Assembly (NCBI RefSeq): GCF_000695255.1
Contig: NZ_JMIB01000006.1
Location: 62,001 to 126,000, forward strand
Length of the DNA: 64,000 bases
DNA from: Photobacterium galatheae
Lineage (GTDB): Bacteria > Pseudomonadota > Gammaproteobacteria > Enterobacterales > Vibrionaceae
Direction of reading: 5' to 3'
This document shows, in pieces, positions 56,857 through 64,000 of this stretch. Positions within the stretch are counted from its first letter, which is position 1. Each line of letters begins with the position of its first letter. The notes below the pieces were generated by a model that ran no database searches, was not told the DNA's origin, and saw nothing but the letters and a program-made list of their open reading frames with translations. Both the position numbers and the translations under genes were made by a program.

Positions 56857-59130
56857 TTAAAATGGGCGGCGTCTTGCCAGCGCCATCGTCAGGCAAAACA
56901 GCAAGCTCAACACCCCGAGCGAACCCCCGCCGGATGTGCCTTGGTTGTCTGGTTTTGCTGTGTTGTCTTTATTCGGTTGGACGGTATCTGCATTACCGCA
57001 GTCATACCCGGTCACAGTGCCGACACCCCAGGATTTGATCGTGCCGCTCTGCCCTGTCACCCGGTCGGTCACTTCCAGCACCCAGTTGCCCGTCATCGCT
57101 TCCCCCACCAGTTCCGACAGCGCCGGTGTATTCCGGGGAGTAAAGGTGTAGGTTTTTTCTTTCAGGGGGAAAGACTGATAGGTCATCAGCGGGAAACTCC
57201 GGCCTGACGGCGTACGAACCACCACCAGCAGATCGGAGAAACGCGGATGCGACACAGACAGCTGGATGCCAAAGTCATCGGATATCTGTCCGGCACCCGC
57301 TGGCACCGTCAGCGCATACATGGATTCACCCAACAGGATCTTGCCGCCTTCATTAATCTGACGGGCATCTGACAAGGCTTCATTCAGCGCTTTCAATGGC
57401 TGCGACAGCGTCGGCACGCCGTAGGTAAAATTCAGCTGCTGCTGACTGTAACGGGATGTCTGGGCCGTATCCTGCGTCACTGTGATCTCTGCGGTCAGTT
57501 GAATGGCTTCCCCGCACTGCAGCGAAGAAGGGACCTGAATGGCTTCATTGACCTCAGTCACAGCACCAGGCTCAACCTGCGTTGCCTGCACCTGCTGATG
57601 CCAGTTCAGCGCAGGCATGGACAACTGAGCGCTCAAAGCAGCCAGTGTCTGATCACTGTCATTAACCAGCGCGACAGATAAATCCGTCAGATCTTGCTTC
57701 GTCACCGCCAGCGCTGACGTCGTCTGGGCCAGAACAACCGCTTCTTTCAGAATACTGTGATGCTGAAAACGGCTTTCCAGCCACTCGGCATAGGATTTCT
57801 GCGGATAGAGACGCTGGGCCGCATCAACCGTGGAACGGGCCAGATCGTCCATCTTCATGCCAAAGCCCATCCCGGCCATGCCTTCCAGCACCACCCGGTT
57901 GAATTCATCAAAAGCCACTTCACCATAAACCGCTTCCGCCTGCTTCAGGGTCTGAAACAGTGGCGTCGACCACAACTCATCCCCCAGCGTGCCGGCCACA
58001 GAGATATGGGCACGATATTCCATCTCACGGTCATAACGAGCATCGTCATCATGCAGAGAACGACGGGATTTCACTGCGCCGGCTGCGCCATCCCAGTTGG
58101 CAAACACATCCAGTTCAAAGCGCTCATCACGATTGCGCTGGACCCAGAAGCTGTAAGCTCCGGCCCAGTAATCCCCGAAACCTTCACCTATCGCGCCGGT
58201 GTCTCCGCCTTTCCAGTCCGGCACCAGCATCGCGTTGATCGCATGACCAAACTCATGCAGTACCACGTCTGCATCTTCACTGTCCGGCACACCACCTACG
58301 CCCATCGACAGGATGCTGACATCGTCAAGATAGGTCGAGTTATTGGTATTCTGGCCCTGCGCATCAATTTTCAGCGGCTCAGTAAACAGAGCCCGCTCAC
58401 CACTGAATCCCAGGCTGGCCAGATATTGCAGCGAATGATCCAGATGATAAAACGCATTCACGTCCCGAAAGGCTGCAAACTGCCGAGTGAAATCAAACGG
58501 CTGCCCCTCTGTGACGGAAACCAGTCCCTGTTTCGGACCGACGTCCAGCGCTTCCATTGTCACAATGTCCACCGCCATCACCCGATCATTCATCAGGTAC
58601 AACTTGCCGTCTTGACGCGTCACCTCAACGCCGGACACTGTGGTATAAGCTGCTGCCGGAATGACAATGTCATCCACGGCCGTATGCTCTTCTTCGATCG
58701 CACGGCCCGTCGCTGTACGTGGATCCGGGTCAAACACCGTCATGCGGGTCTGAACAATCTCTCCCTGCGGCGGTGTCAGCAACGCGTGCTTCCGAGGCTG
58801 CAATGGCACATTCAGTGCACAGTTTGCCGTGTCGTCCAGCAAGGTATTAAACAGGCGGTAAAGCTGACCATGCTGATCTGTCGTCACAACCATTGCGCCT
58901 TCACAAGGCTGGCCTGAAGCATTCTGCTGCACAAAGTGATAATGCGTCCCCAGCAGGGTTTGCCGGGTCGCACGTAACACCAGTGTGTCCGTCTGCGGGT
59001 AGCGTGACTGTACATACGCCAGTGCAGCATCGCTGTCGGGAATCGCAGTGGTGTCCAGCGGGTAAATCAGGTGCTGGGCCTGAGTCTGTGTACAGAAAAG
59101 GGCTGCTGCCGTCAGTAAGTATCGTTTCAT
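56857..59130 (-). CDS. Secreted zinc metalloprotease with P-domain and GlyGly-CTERM tail
   Basis: A 757-residue secreted protein with signal peptide (ending TQAQ). A propeptide-like region follows, then the zinc motif VLHEFGHAIN (HEFGH near residue 292) and downstream GEGFGDYWAGAYS supplying the Glu, in the manner of M36/M4 gluzincins. A region with the P/proprotein-convertase beta-domain pattern (SDLLVVVRTPSGRSFPL, NWVLEVTDRVTGQSGTIKSW) follows. The last 30 residues are a GlyGly-CTERM: GGGSLGVL, a hydrophobic stretch, then ARRRPF. Such tails are cleaved by rhombosortase and accompany type II secretion. ATG 59130, 7 bases after AAGGGA, is preferred over 59136. It is 6-12 bases after the TonB receptor gene. 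Confidence 0.88.
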   Translation of the reverse strand: MKRYLLTAAALFCTQTQAQHLIYPLDTTAIPDSDAALAYVQSRYPQTDTLVLRATRQTLLGTHYHFVQQNASGQPCEGAMVVTTDQHGQLYRLFNTLLDDTANCALNVPLQPRKHALLTPPQGEIVQTRMTVFDPDPRTATGRAIEEEHTAVDDIVIPAAAYTTVSGVEVTRQDGKLYLMNDRVMAVDIVTMEALDVGPKQGLVSVTEGQPFDFTRQFAAFRDVNAFYHLDHSLQYLASLGFSGERALFTEPLKIDAQGQNTNNSTYLDDVSILSMGVGGVPDSEDADVVLHEFGHAINAMLVPDWKGGDTGAIGEGFGDYWAGAYSFWVQRNRDERFELDVFANWDGAAGAVKSRRSLHDDDARYDREMEYRAHISVAGTLGDELWSTPLFQTLKQAEAVYGEVAFDEFNRVVLEGMAGMGFGMKMDDLARSTVDAAQRLYPQKSYAEWLESRFQHHSILKEAVVLAQTTSALAVTKQDLTDLSVALVNDSDQTLAALSAQLSMPALNWHQQVQATQVEPGAVTEVNEAIQVPSSLQCGEAIQLTAEITVTQDTAQTSRYSQQQLNFTYGVPTLSQPLKALNEALSDARQINEGGKILLGESMYALTVPAGAGQISDDFGIQLSVSHPRFSDLLVVVRTPSGRSFPLMTYQSFPLKEKTYTFTPRNTPALSELVGEAMTGNWVLEVTDRVTGQSGTIKSWGVGTVTGYDCGNADTVQPNKDNTAKPDNQGTSGGGSLGVLSLLFCLTMALARRRPF

Positions 59131-59142
59131 CTCCATGTCCCT

Positions 59143-61302
59143 TTAAAAACGGTACTTCGCGTTCACACTGAAATAGCGGCCCGGCTCTGTTGAAAAGGTC
59201 GTTTGTGCTTTCGTCACACCGGCCACGTCCTGATACCGGGTGTATTCGCGATCAAACAGGTTATGCACCGCCGCGTTAACACGGAAATCCGGCGTCAAGT
59301 CATAGCCCATCCCTGCATCAACCGTCATCCAGCCTGCGGTAGTGGCACAGGTTTGGCGCATCCCCAGGTCATCCTGACAGCTCGGCACTTTATCCATGGC
59401 ACCGGCGTAATTGACACGCATAAAGCCATCCCAGCTATCCTGCTGATACATCAGCATGGTATTGCCTTCCAGCGGCGTCAGGGTACGAATTGACTCACCA
59501 TGCTCGTCTTCACCGTCAACAATGCCCAACTTGCTGGCCAGATTCAGACGGTCGCTGAGCCAATAGCTGACGGTCAGCTCAGCACCATAGGTTTTCACCC
59601 CGTCCAGATTCTGGTACTGCACTTCGGCATATTTCCCGGCTTCATTCCAGCCGATGGTTTTTTCGCTGATAAAGTTATCGAAGACGGAATAGAACAGCGC
59701 ACCATAGACAGCCAACTGGCCGTCGTCATATTTAGCACCCAGCTCCAGGTTGTCACTGGTTTCTGCATCCAGATCCGCATTCGGGCGAATCACGAAATTC
59801 CCCAGATCGCTCGACAGGTGTGGCACAAAACCGTACGCCTTGGCATAAGACGGTGCCAGAAAACCATGGGTATAACTCAGGTAAGTATTCAGTTCCGGCG
59901 TCCATTGATAAGCCAGAGACAGGCTCGGAGAAAGCTCGCTGCTGTTCAGCTCATGAAGTGGATATCCGCCAATGCTGTCATCCACCTCAGACGACATCTG
60001 CTGCACGTCGAAACGCAGACCCGGCGCCAGATTCCATTTGCCCCAGCGAATGTCATCATGCACATACACCCCAAGGGTGTGTGTTCTGGCAGTCGCGAAA
60101 GGCTCCGAGTCCTTCAGCATGTCGCCGGTCCAGTCGACGATGCGCACATTGATCGGGCGCTCATGCAGCATGGTTTCCAGTGCAACACCCCAGGCAAATC
60201 GATGTTCAACATCGCCGTGAGTGGCCTGCTTTTGCAGATCGGCCGACAGTCCGATCAGGTGATCATTGAATGCCCGGTTTTCAGACTGGCGACGTTTGAA
60301 CACCAGCCCTTCCTGTGTGCGCTGCATGGTGACATCTTTATTGCTGGAAGTGTCGGTCTGACGGTAATACAGATTGATATCGGCCTGATCGGCCAGCAAC
60401 CTTTCGCCTTCCCACTCAGCCCCTGCCCGCACGGACAACGTGGTGGTATCTCCTTCTTCCAGAAACGACGTCGCTTCCCAGCCACCGCCGTCCATCTGAG
60501 TCGGGGCAATTCCCTGCTCCCGGCGTAACTGCTGATTGTAGTAATCCACCTTCCCTTTCAGCAGCCAGCTGTCATTGAGGAACCATTCACTGGTCAGCGC
60601 TGCATTGATCCCGTCCACATCACGAACATACAGTGACTGAGCGTGGTTTTTGGTCTCGCTGCCCTGCCAGTAGCTGACACGCACCAGATGCGCCGTGTCA
60701 CCCAAGCGCGCTGCCGTGGTCAGCGTCGAGGTATATTTGTCACTAATGCCTGAATATCCCCCTTCCAGGCCGACATAACGATCGTCGCTGCCCAGATAGT
60801 CACTCGGCGTTTTCGACGTCAGCACCACGACACCACCAATCGCGCCAGAGCCATAGAGCGACGAGTCTGCCCCTTTCACCACTTCAATCTGCTTCACATC
60901 GCCCAGATCAAAGCTGTTATGGCCGGCCACGTCATTGATATCACTGGCTCCATAACCATCCGCAACTTTCACGCCATCTTTAATCACCGCGATCCGGTTA
61001 CCGCTCATGCCACGGATCGTAATATTCTGCGGGCGACCGGCCCCACCGCTGACACTCACACCCGGTTCATGGGACAGCACGTCATACAGTTCAGTCGATC
61101 CCTCGCGCTCAATATCCTCACTGGTGATCACGGCCACAGAGCCGTTGGTTTCAGACAGCGGTTGCTCGATGCGGGTTGCCGTGACAACCACGGTCTCCAT
61201 CTTTTTCGCGTCTGACTGCTGGGCAGCCAGAGCGTGAAAACTCATCAGGCCAGCGGTACTGGACAAGGCATACAAAGCCAGGGGGATAGGCTTTAACTGC
61301 AT
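59143..61302 (-). CDS. TonB-dependent outer-membrane receptor
   Basis: A 719-residue receptor with a signal peptide (ending ALAA), a plug domain beginning METVVVTATRIEQPLSETNG (TonB box region ETVVVTA) and IRGMSGNRIAVIKDGVKV, and a beta-barrel ending in the aromatic KYRF. The IRGMSGNRIAV pattern recalls the haem/haemoglobin receptor subfamily, but the substrate is open. ATG 61302 has GGAG nine bases upstream; a second ATG at 61323 has none. The metalloprotease gene follows at once. I see no Fur box upstream. Confidence 0.92.
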   Translation of the reverse strand: MQLKPIPLALYALSSTAGLMSFHALAAQQSDAKKMETVVVTATRIEQPLSETNGSVAVITSEDIEREGSTELYDVLSHEPGVSVSGGAGRPQNITIRGMSGNRIAVIKDGVKVADGYGASDINDVAGHNSFDLGDVKQIEVVKGADSSLYGSGAIGGVVVLTSKTPSDYLGSDDRYVGLEGGYSGISDKYTSTLTTAARLGDTAHLVRVSYWQGSETKNHAQSLYVRDVDGINAALTSEWFLNDSWLLKGKVDYYNQQLRREQGIAPTQMDGGGWEATSFLEEGDTTTLSVRAGAEWEGERLLADQADINLYYRQTDTSSNKDVTMQRTQEGLVFKRRQSENRAFNDHLIGLSADLQKQATHGDVEHRFAWGVALETMLHERPINVRIVDWTGDMLKDSEPFATARTHTLGVYVHDDIRWGKWNLAPGLRFDVQQMSSEVDDSIGGYPLHELNSSELSPSLSLAYQWTPELNTYLSYTHGFLAPSYAKAYGFVPHLSSDLGNFVIRPNADLDAETSDNLELGAKYDDGQLAVYGALFYSVFDNFISEKTIGWNEAGKYAEVQYQNLDGVKTYGAELTVSYWLSDRLNLASKLGIVDGEDEHGESIRTLTPLEGNTMLMYQQDSWDGFMRVNYAGAMDKVPSCQDDLGMRQTCATTAGWMTVDAGMGYDLTPDFRVNAAVHNLFDREYTRYQDVAGVTKAQTTFSTEPGRYFSVNAKYRF

Positions 61303-61409
61303 GTTGCAAACTCCGGTTCTCATCAAAATTAACGGGTGGAAGCTTTTTTCGGATAAAAGCAGCCCCTCCGGCTTCCAACGAAGCTAGACGGGAAAAATTC
61401 AAATTCAAA

Positions 61410-63485
61410 TCAGGGAGACGGTGTCTCGGAATGTGCCAGACGAAGCAGGAAGGCGTACTCCCGGGCTTGTTGCTGTTGTGACTGCCGGGCATCCTGACGA
61501 TGGCCACCAGACAGATCGGTCTGAAGCAAATATGGCCCCGAATTCAGACTGTTCTCACGCACGCGCGTCACCCATCGGGCTGGCTCCCAGTAGGGAACCT
61601 GAGTGTCATAAAGCCCGGCGGTCACCAGCATTGGCGGATAAGCCTGAGCTGAAATATTGTCATTCGGGCTGTAACTGGCCATCACCGCGCGTTGCGCCGG
61701 ATCGCTGGGATCGCCCCACTCCGCATATTCCTGGCGGGTCAGCGGCAGGCTCGGATCAGACATCGTGGCGATCACATCCACAAAAGGCACCTGAAGCACA
61801 GCGCCGGCAAACAGTTCAGGCTGTCGGTTCAACGCTCCGGCAACCAGCGTCCCGCCAGCACTGCCGCCAAGGGCAAGGATCGGGCGATTTTTTCCCTGAC
61901 CGAAGGCTTTCATCACTTCAGCAACGGCCAGAAAATCATCGAAAGAATGGGGTTTCTGAACGCCTTTCCCCTGTGCATACCAGTCCGGTCCAAGGTAGCC
62001 ACCGCCTCTGACATGAGCAATCGCGTAAATCGCCCCGCGATCCAGCAAACTGATGATTTGCGGCATGAAATAAGGGCGAACCGGGGTGCCGTAAGCGCCA
62101 TAGCCATAAAGAATCACCGGAGATGTTTGGGTAAGACGGTCTGCACGGTATGCCAGTGTGACCGGGACAGAAACGCCATTGTGGCGAACCTGAATTTGTT
62201 CCGTCCGGTAATTGGCTGGTTCAAGATTCGGATAACGGTCTTCTGCCACAACCTTGAGGGTCTGCTGCTTCAGATCGAAAGCTTGCCACTGTGGCGGTTG
62301 TGTCATCGACATCCTTCGGATCATCACCGACTGACCATAACGGTTCGTATTGCCCGACAGCCAGGCGACGCCGCCGGCAGGAGTGATCACGGTATCCTTC
62401 AGCACTGTGCCCTGATAGTTCAGCACCACCAGACGGCTGAGATGCTGCGCGGTCACTTCCAGTACAATGTGCTCCGGAAACAACAGCCAGTTCTTGATGT
62501 GCTGCATCTGATCCGGTTTCCAGATCGGCTGCCATGCCATCTGACGCGCCATATCTGTCTGATCGAATGATGTCTGGTACAGCGCAAAGTCGCCGTTCAG
62601 GTTGCTGGACAGGAATAAGCGGCCATGACGAACGTCGGCATAATATTCAATGCCGGCCTCACGCGGGCGGATCAGGGTCAGCCGTCTTCCACTGTTGCTG
62701 TCTATCAGCAGTTGCTCGCTGGTGTTGTGATTATTTGACTGAATGATCAGATATTGATCAGCTGTTGCAGCGTACACAGAAACCAGCCAGGCCGGATTGT
62801 CCTCACTGAAGACTTTTTCTTGTTTCGCCGTTGTCTGAGACCAGCGTATCACCTGAAACGGTCGGTAAGTCCCGGATTCATTCTCTACAAAGTACAGACT
62901 TTGACTGTCCTGACTCCAGGCCAGATCCGTGGAAACCGTTTCAGACAGCCTCGCCTTGACCTGACCATTGTTCAGATCAATCACGGTCAGACTGTAATTC
63001 CGGTCCCCGCGACGATCTTCAGTGATCGCCAGTGTGCGATGATCCGGACTAACCTGCCAGCTTCCAAGGTGGTAGTAATCTGAATCCTGGCTGCGTTTGC
63101 TCAAATCAGCAACTGTCGTGACCAAACCGCTCTGCGCTTCCTGCCGTAACAACTGCCCGTGACTGAACCGGTAATTGTACTGCCCGGCAAGATGCCATGG
63201 CCGCTCGGCAATATCGGCCTGTCGGGATTGCCATTCTGTCAGTAAGGCTTGCTCCAGCGGCAACTGTGGTGCCAGCGTGTGTGCTGTTTGCTGATTTTCA
63301 GCACGCAGAAAATCCAGCACCCGTGCTGATTGCCGCGAATCATCACGCAGCCATTCATCCGAAGTCTGCTGACTCAGCGCTGAAGTCGGTGTGACAGAAT
63401 CAGTAAGATCAACCGCACATGCAGGCAGAGCCAAAAATAGACTCACCACGCCCTGCATCAACATACCTATCGAGAAACCATTCAT
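61410..63485 (-). CDS. Exported prolyl oligopeptidase-family (S9) peptidase
   Basis: A 691-residue serine peptidase with a signal peptide (ending PACA), so it acts in the periplasm or outside, unlike cytoplasmic PtrB. A seven-bladed beta-propeller (about 60-380) is followed by an alpha/beta hydrolase: ILYGYGAYG, LALGGSAGGTLVAG (Ser near 541), GLYDTQVPYWEP (Asp) and SGGHRQDARQ (His), the full triad. ATG 63485 is preferred over a TTG two codons earlier. A CRP-type site lies 137-150 bases upstream. The TonB receptor gene follows after 107 bases on the same strand. Confidence 0.92.
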   Translation of the reverse strand: MNGFSIGMLMQGVVSLFLALPACAVDLTDSVTPTSALSQQTSDEWLRDDSRQSARVLDFLRAENQQTAHTLAPQLPLEQALLTEWQSRQADIAERPWHLAGQYNYRFSHGQLLRQEAQSGLVTTVADLSKRSQDSDYYHLGSWQVSPDHRTLAITEDRRGDRNYSLTVIDLNNGQVKARLSETVSTDLAWSQDSQSLYFVENESGTYRPFQVIRWSQTTAKQEKVFSEDNPAWLVSVYAATADQYLIIQSNNHNTSEQLLIDSNSGRRLTLIRPREAGIEYYADVRHGRLFLSSNLNGDFALYQTSFDQTDMARQMAWQPIWKPDQMQHIKNWLLFPEHIVLEVTAQHLSRLVVLNYQGTVLKDTVITPAGGVAWLSGNTNRYGQSVMIRRMSMTQPPQWQAFDLKQQTLKVVAEDRYPNLEPANYRTEQIQVRHNGVSVPVTLAYRADRLTQTSPVILYGYGAYGTPVRPYFMPQIISLLDRGAIYAIAHVRGGGYLGPDWYAQGKGVQKPHSFDDFLAVAEVMKAFGQGKNRPILALGGSAGGTLVAGALNRQPELFAGAVLQVPFVDVIATMSDPSLPLTRQEYAEWGDPSDPAQRAVMASYSPNDNISAQAYPPMLVTAGLYDTQVPYWEPARWVTRVRENSLNSGPYLLQTDLSGGHRQDARQSQQQQAREYAFLLRLAHSETPSP

Positions 63486-63621
63486 TCCCAAACGACAACC
63501 TATTTACAACTCAATCAGAAGTAGCATTTTTCTGCACACTAAACAGGGCGCACATCATGCCGACAACCAGTAATGAGATCAATTATCAGTTTCATTTATA
63601 TTTACAAAATAAGTATGTAAG

Positions 63622-63635
63622 GTGATCTAGATCAC
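63622..63635 (-). promoter_or_regulatory. CRP-type binding site upstream of the oligopeptidase gene
   Basis: GTGATCTAGATCAC is a perfect palindrome matching the CRP consensus TGTGATCTAGATCACA except for the outermost bases. It lies about 137-150 bases upstream of the oligopeptidase ATG, so cAMP-CRP could activate the operon. Confidence 0.6.
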
Positions 63636-63863
63636 GTTATATAGGTAGGGACGAACAAGGCAGCATAAAAAACAACCAGAAAATCACACTCAGACAGCAT
63701 ATCCGGATCCTCATTAAATAAAACAACATGAGAAATCGCTGCTCACGAAACAAATCAACCGAATCATTCCCCACCCCACTTCGGTTAATTTGGTCAATAA
63801 AGTTCAAAATACGGACAATCAGAACAAAAAAAGGAATGTTGCACTTTTTTTTCTAAAAAACCG

Positions 63864-63892
63864 TTGACGATAACGAGGAAAACCTTTTTAAT
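63864..63892 (+). promoter_or_regulatory. Promoter of the second tRNA-Phe copy
   Basis: TTGACG, a 17-base spacer and TTTAAT, then GCGCCTCG. The -35, spacing and -10 are identical to those at 50578-50606. Confidence 0.8.
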
Positions 63893-63902
63893 GCGCCTCG
63901 TT

Positions 63903-63978
63903 GCCTCGATAGCTCAGTCGGTAGAGCAGAGGATTGAAAATCCTCGTGTCGGTGGTTCGATTCCGCCTCGAGGCACCA
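63903..63978 (+). tRNA. tRNA-Phe (GAA), copy 4
   Basis: A 76-base cloverleaf identical to the cluster copies by eye. The 22 bases after it to the window end are identical to those after copy 1, suggesting a second tRNA cluster continues beyond the window. Confidence 0.97.
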
Positions 63979-64000
63979 TGATTTGATTTATGGTGTTCTG

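Larger units (their letters stand above)
63492..63902. other. Intergenic region between the oligopeptidase gene and the second tRNA-Phe
   Basis: 411 bases with no gene. It holds the CRP-type site (63622-63635), AT-rich sequence and the promoter of the tRNA (63864-63892). Confidence 0.5.

Noticed and set aside
61303..61409. Possible cobalamin riboswitch in the gap before the TonB receptor gene
   Set aside because: A weak TGGAAGC/GCTTCCA pairing exists, but the conserved B12-box segment is absent and the gap is too short.

Overview
The window comes from a gammaproteobacterium, most probably a member of the Vibrionaceae. Gene content and order follow the E. coli 62-67 min region in long blocks (rpoE-rse, nadB, sdhE/ygfZ, ubiH/ubiI, zapA-6S RNA-ygfA, rpiA-serA, argP/argO, mscS-fba-pgk-epd, metK-sprT-endA-rsmE-gshB-yqgE-ruvX, pilT/pilU-yggS-proC-yggT-yggU, rdgB-hemW, trmB/mutY-yggX-mltC). 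The Vibrio-like additions are the PilT/PilU pair, several chemoreceptors, a chitin-type LPMO and dense, repeated tRNA clusters. G+C looks close to 50 %. Genus cannot be fixed from the sequence alone; Photobacterium or a relative would fit.

Layout. 1-2.5 kb: sigma-E operon (rpoE-rseA-rseB-rseC, minus strand) with a textbook sigma-E promoter. 2.6-9.5 kb: nadB, an HBM-type chemoreceptor, ygfX/sdhE facing ygfZ, a YbaK-type deacylase and a small conserved protein. 9.5-13.1 kb: an orphan gcvH, then ubiI, ubiH and ygfB. 13.3-17 kb: zapA, 6S RNA, ygfA, rpiA and serA. 17-24.2 kb: yggE, argP/argO, mscS and the glycolytic trio fba-pgk-epd. 24.7-36.7 kb: metK with a MetJ operator, sprT, an inserted lodA/lodB-type pair, endA, an unknown HExxH lipoprotein, rsmE, gshB, yqgE and ruvX. 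36.9-50.5 kb: a YjiH-type membrane protein, pilU/pilT, yggS-proC-yggT-yggU, a DUF4426 protein, rdgB-hemW, a glutaminase, trmB, mutY, yggX and mltC. 50.6-51.4 kb: seven tRNAs (three Phe, three Asn, one Thr) plus a broken Asn copy. 51.7-63.5 kb: an accessory block (LPMO, Cache chemoreceptor, and a minus-strand run of oligopeptidase, TonB receptor, GlyGly-CTERM protease and two DUF1566 proteins). 63.9 kb: another tRNA-Phe whose promoter and downstream flank resemble the first cluster.

Most of the window is housekeeping. The stand-out item is at 27.1-31.4 kb: a 1052-residue protein joining a catalase-like haem domain to a LodA-type quinoprotein oxidase, followed by a LodB-type flavoprotein. LodA-family enzymes make H2O2, so a catalase-related domain on the same chain suggests a self-protecting or H2O2-using oxidase. 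The second is the accessory block between tRNA copies, in which a secreted metalloprotease, a TonB receptor and an exported oligopeptidase look like one nutrient-capture operon. A family of short palindromic repeats with GTACAG ends is scattered between the housekeeping genes.
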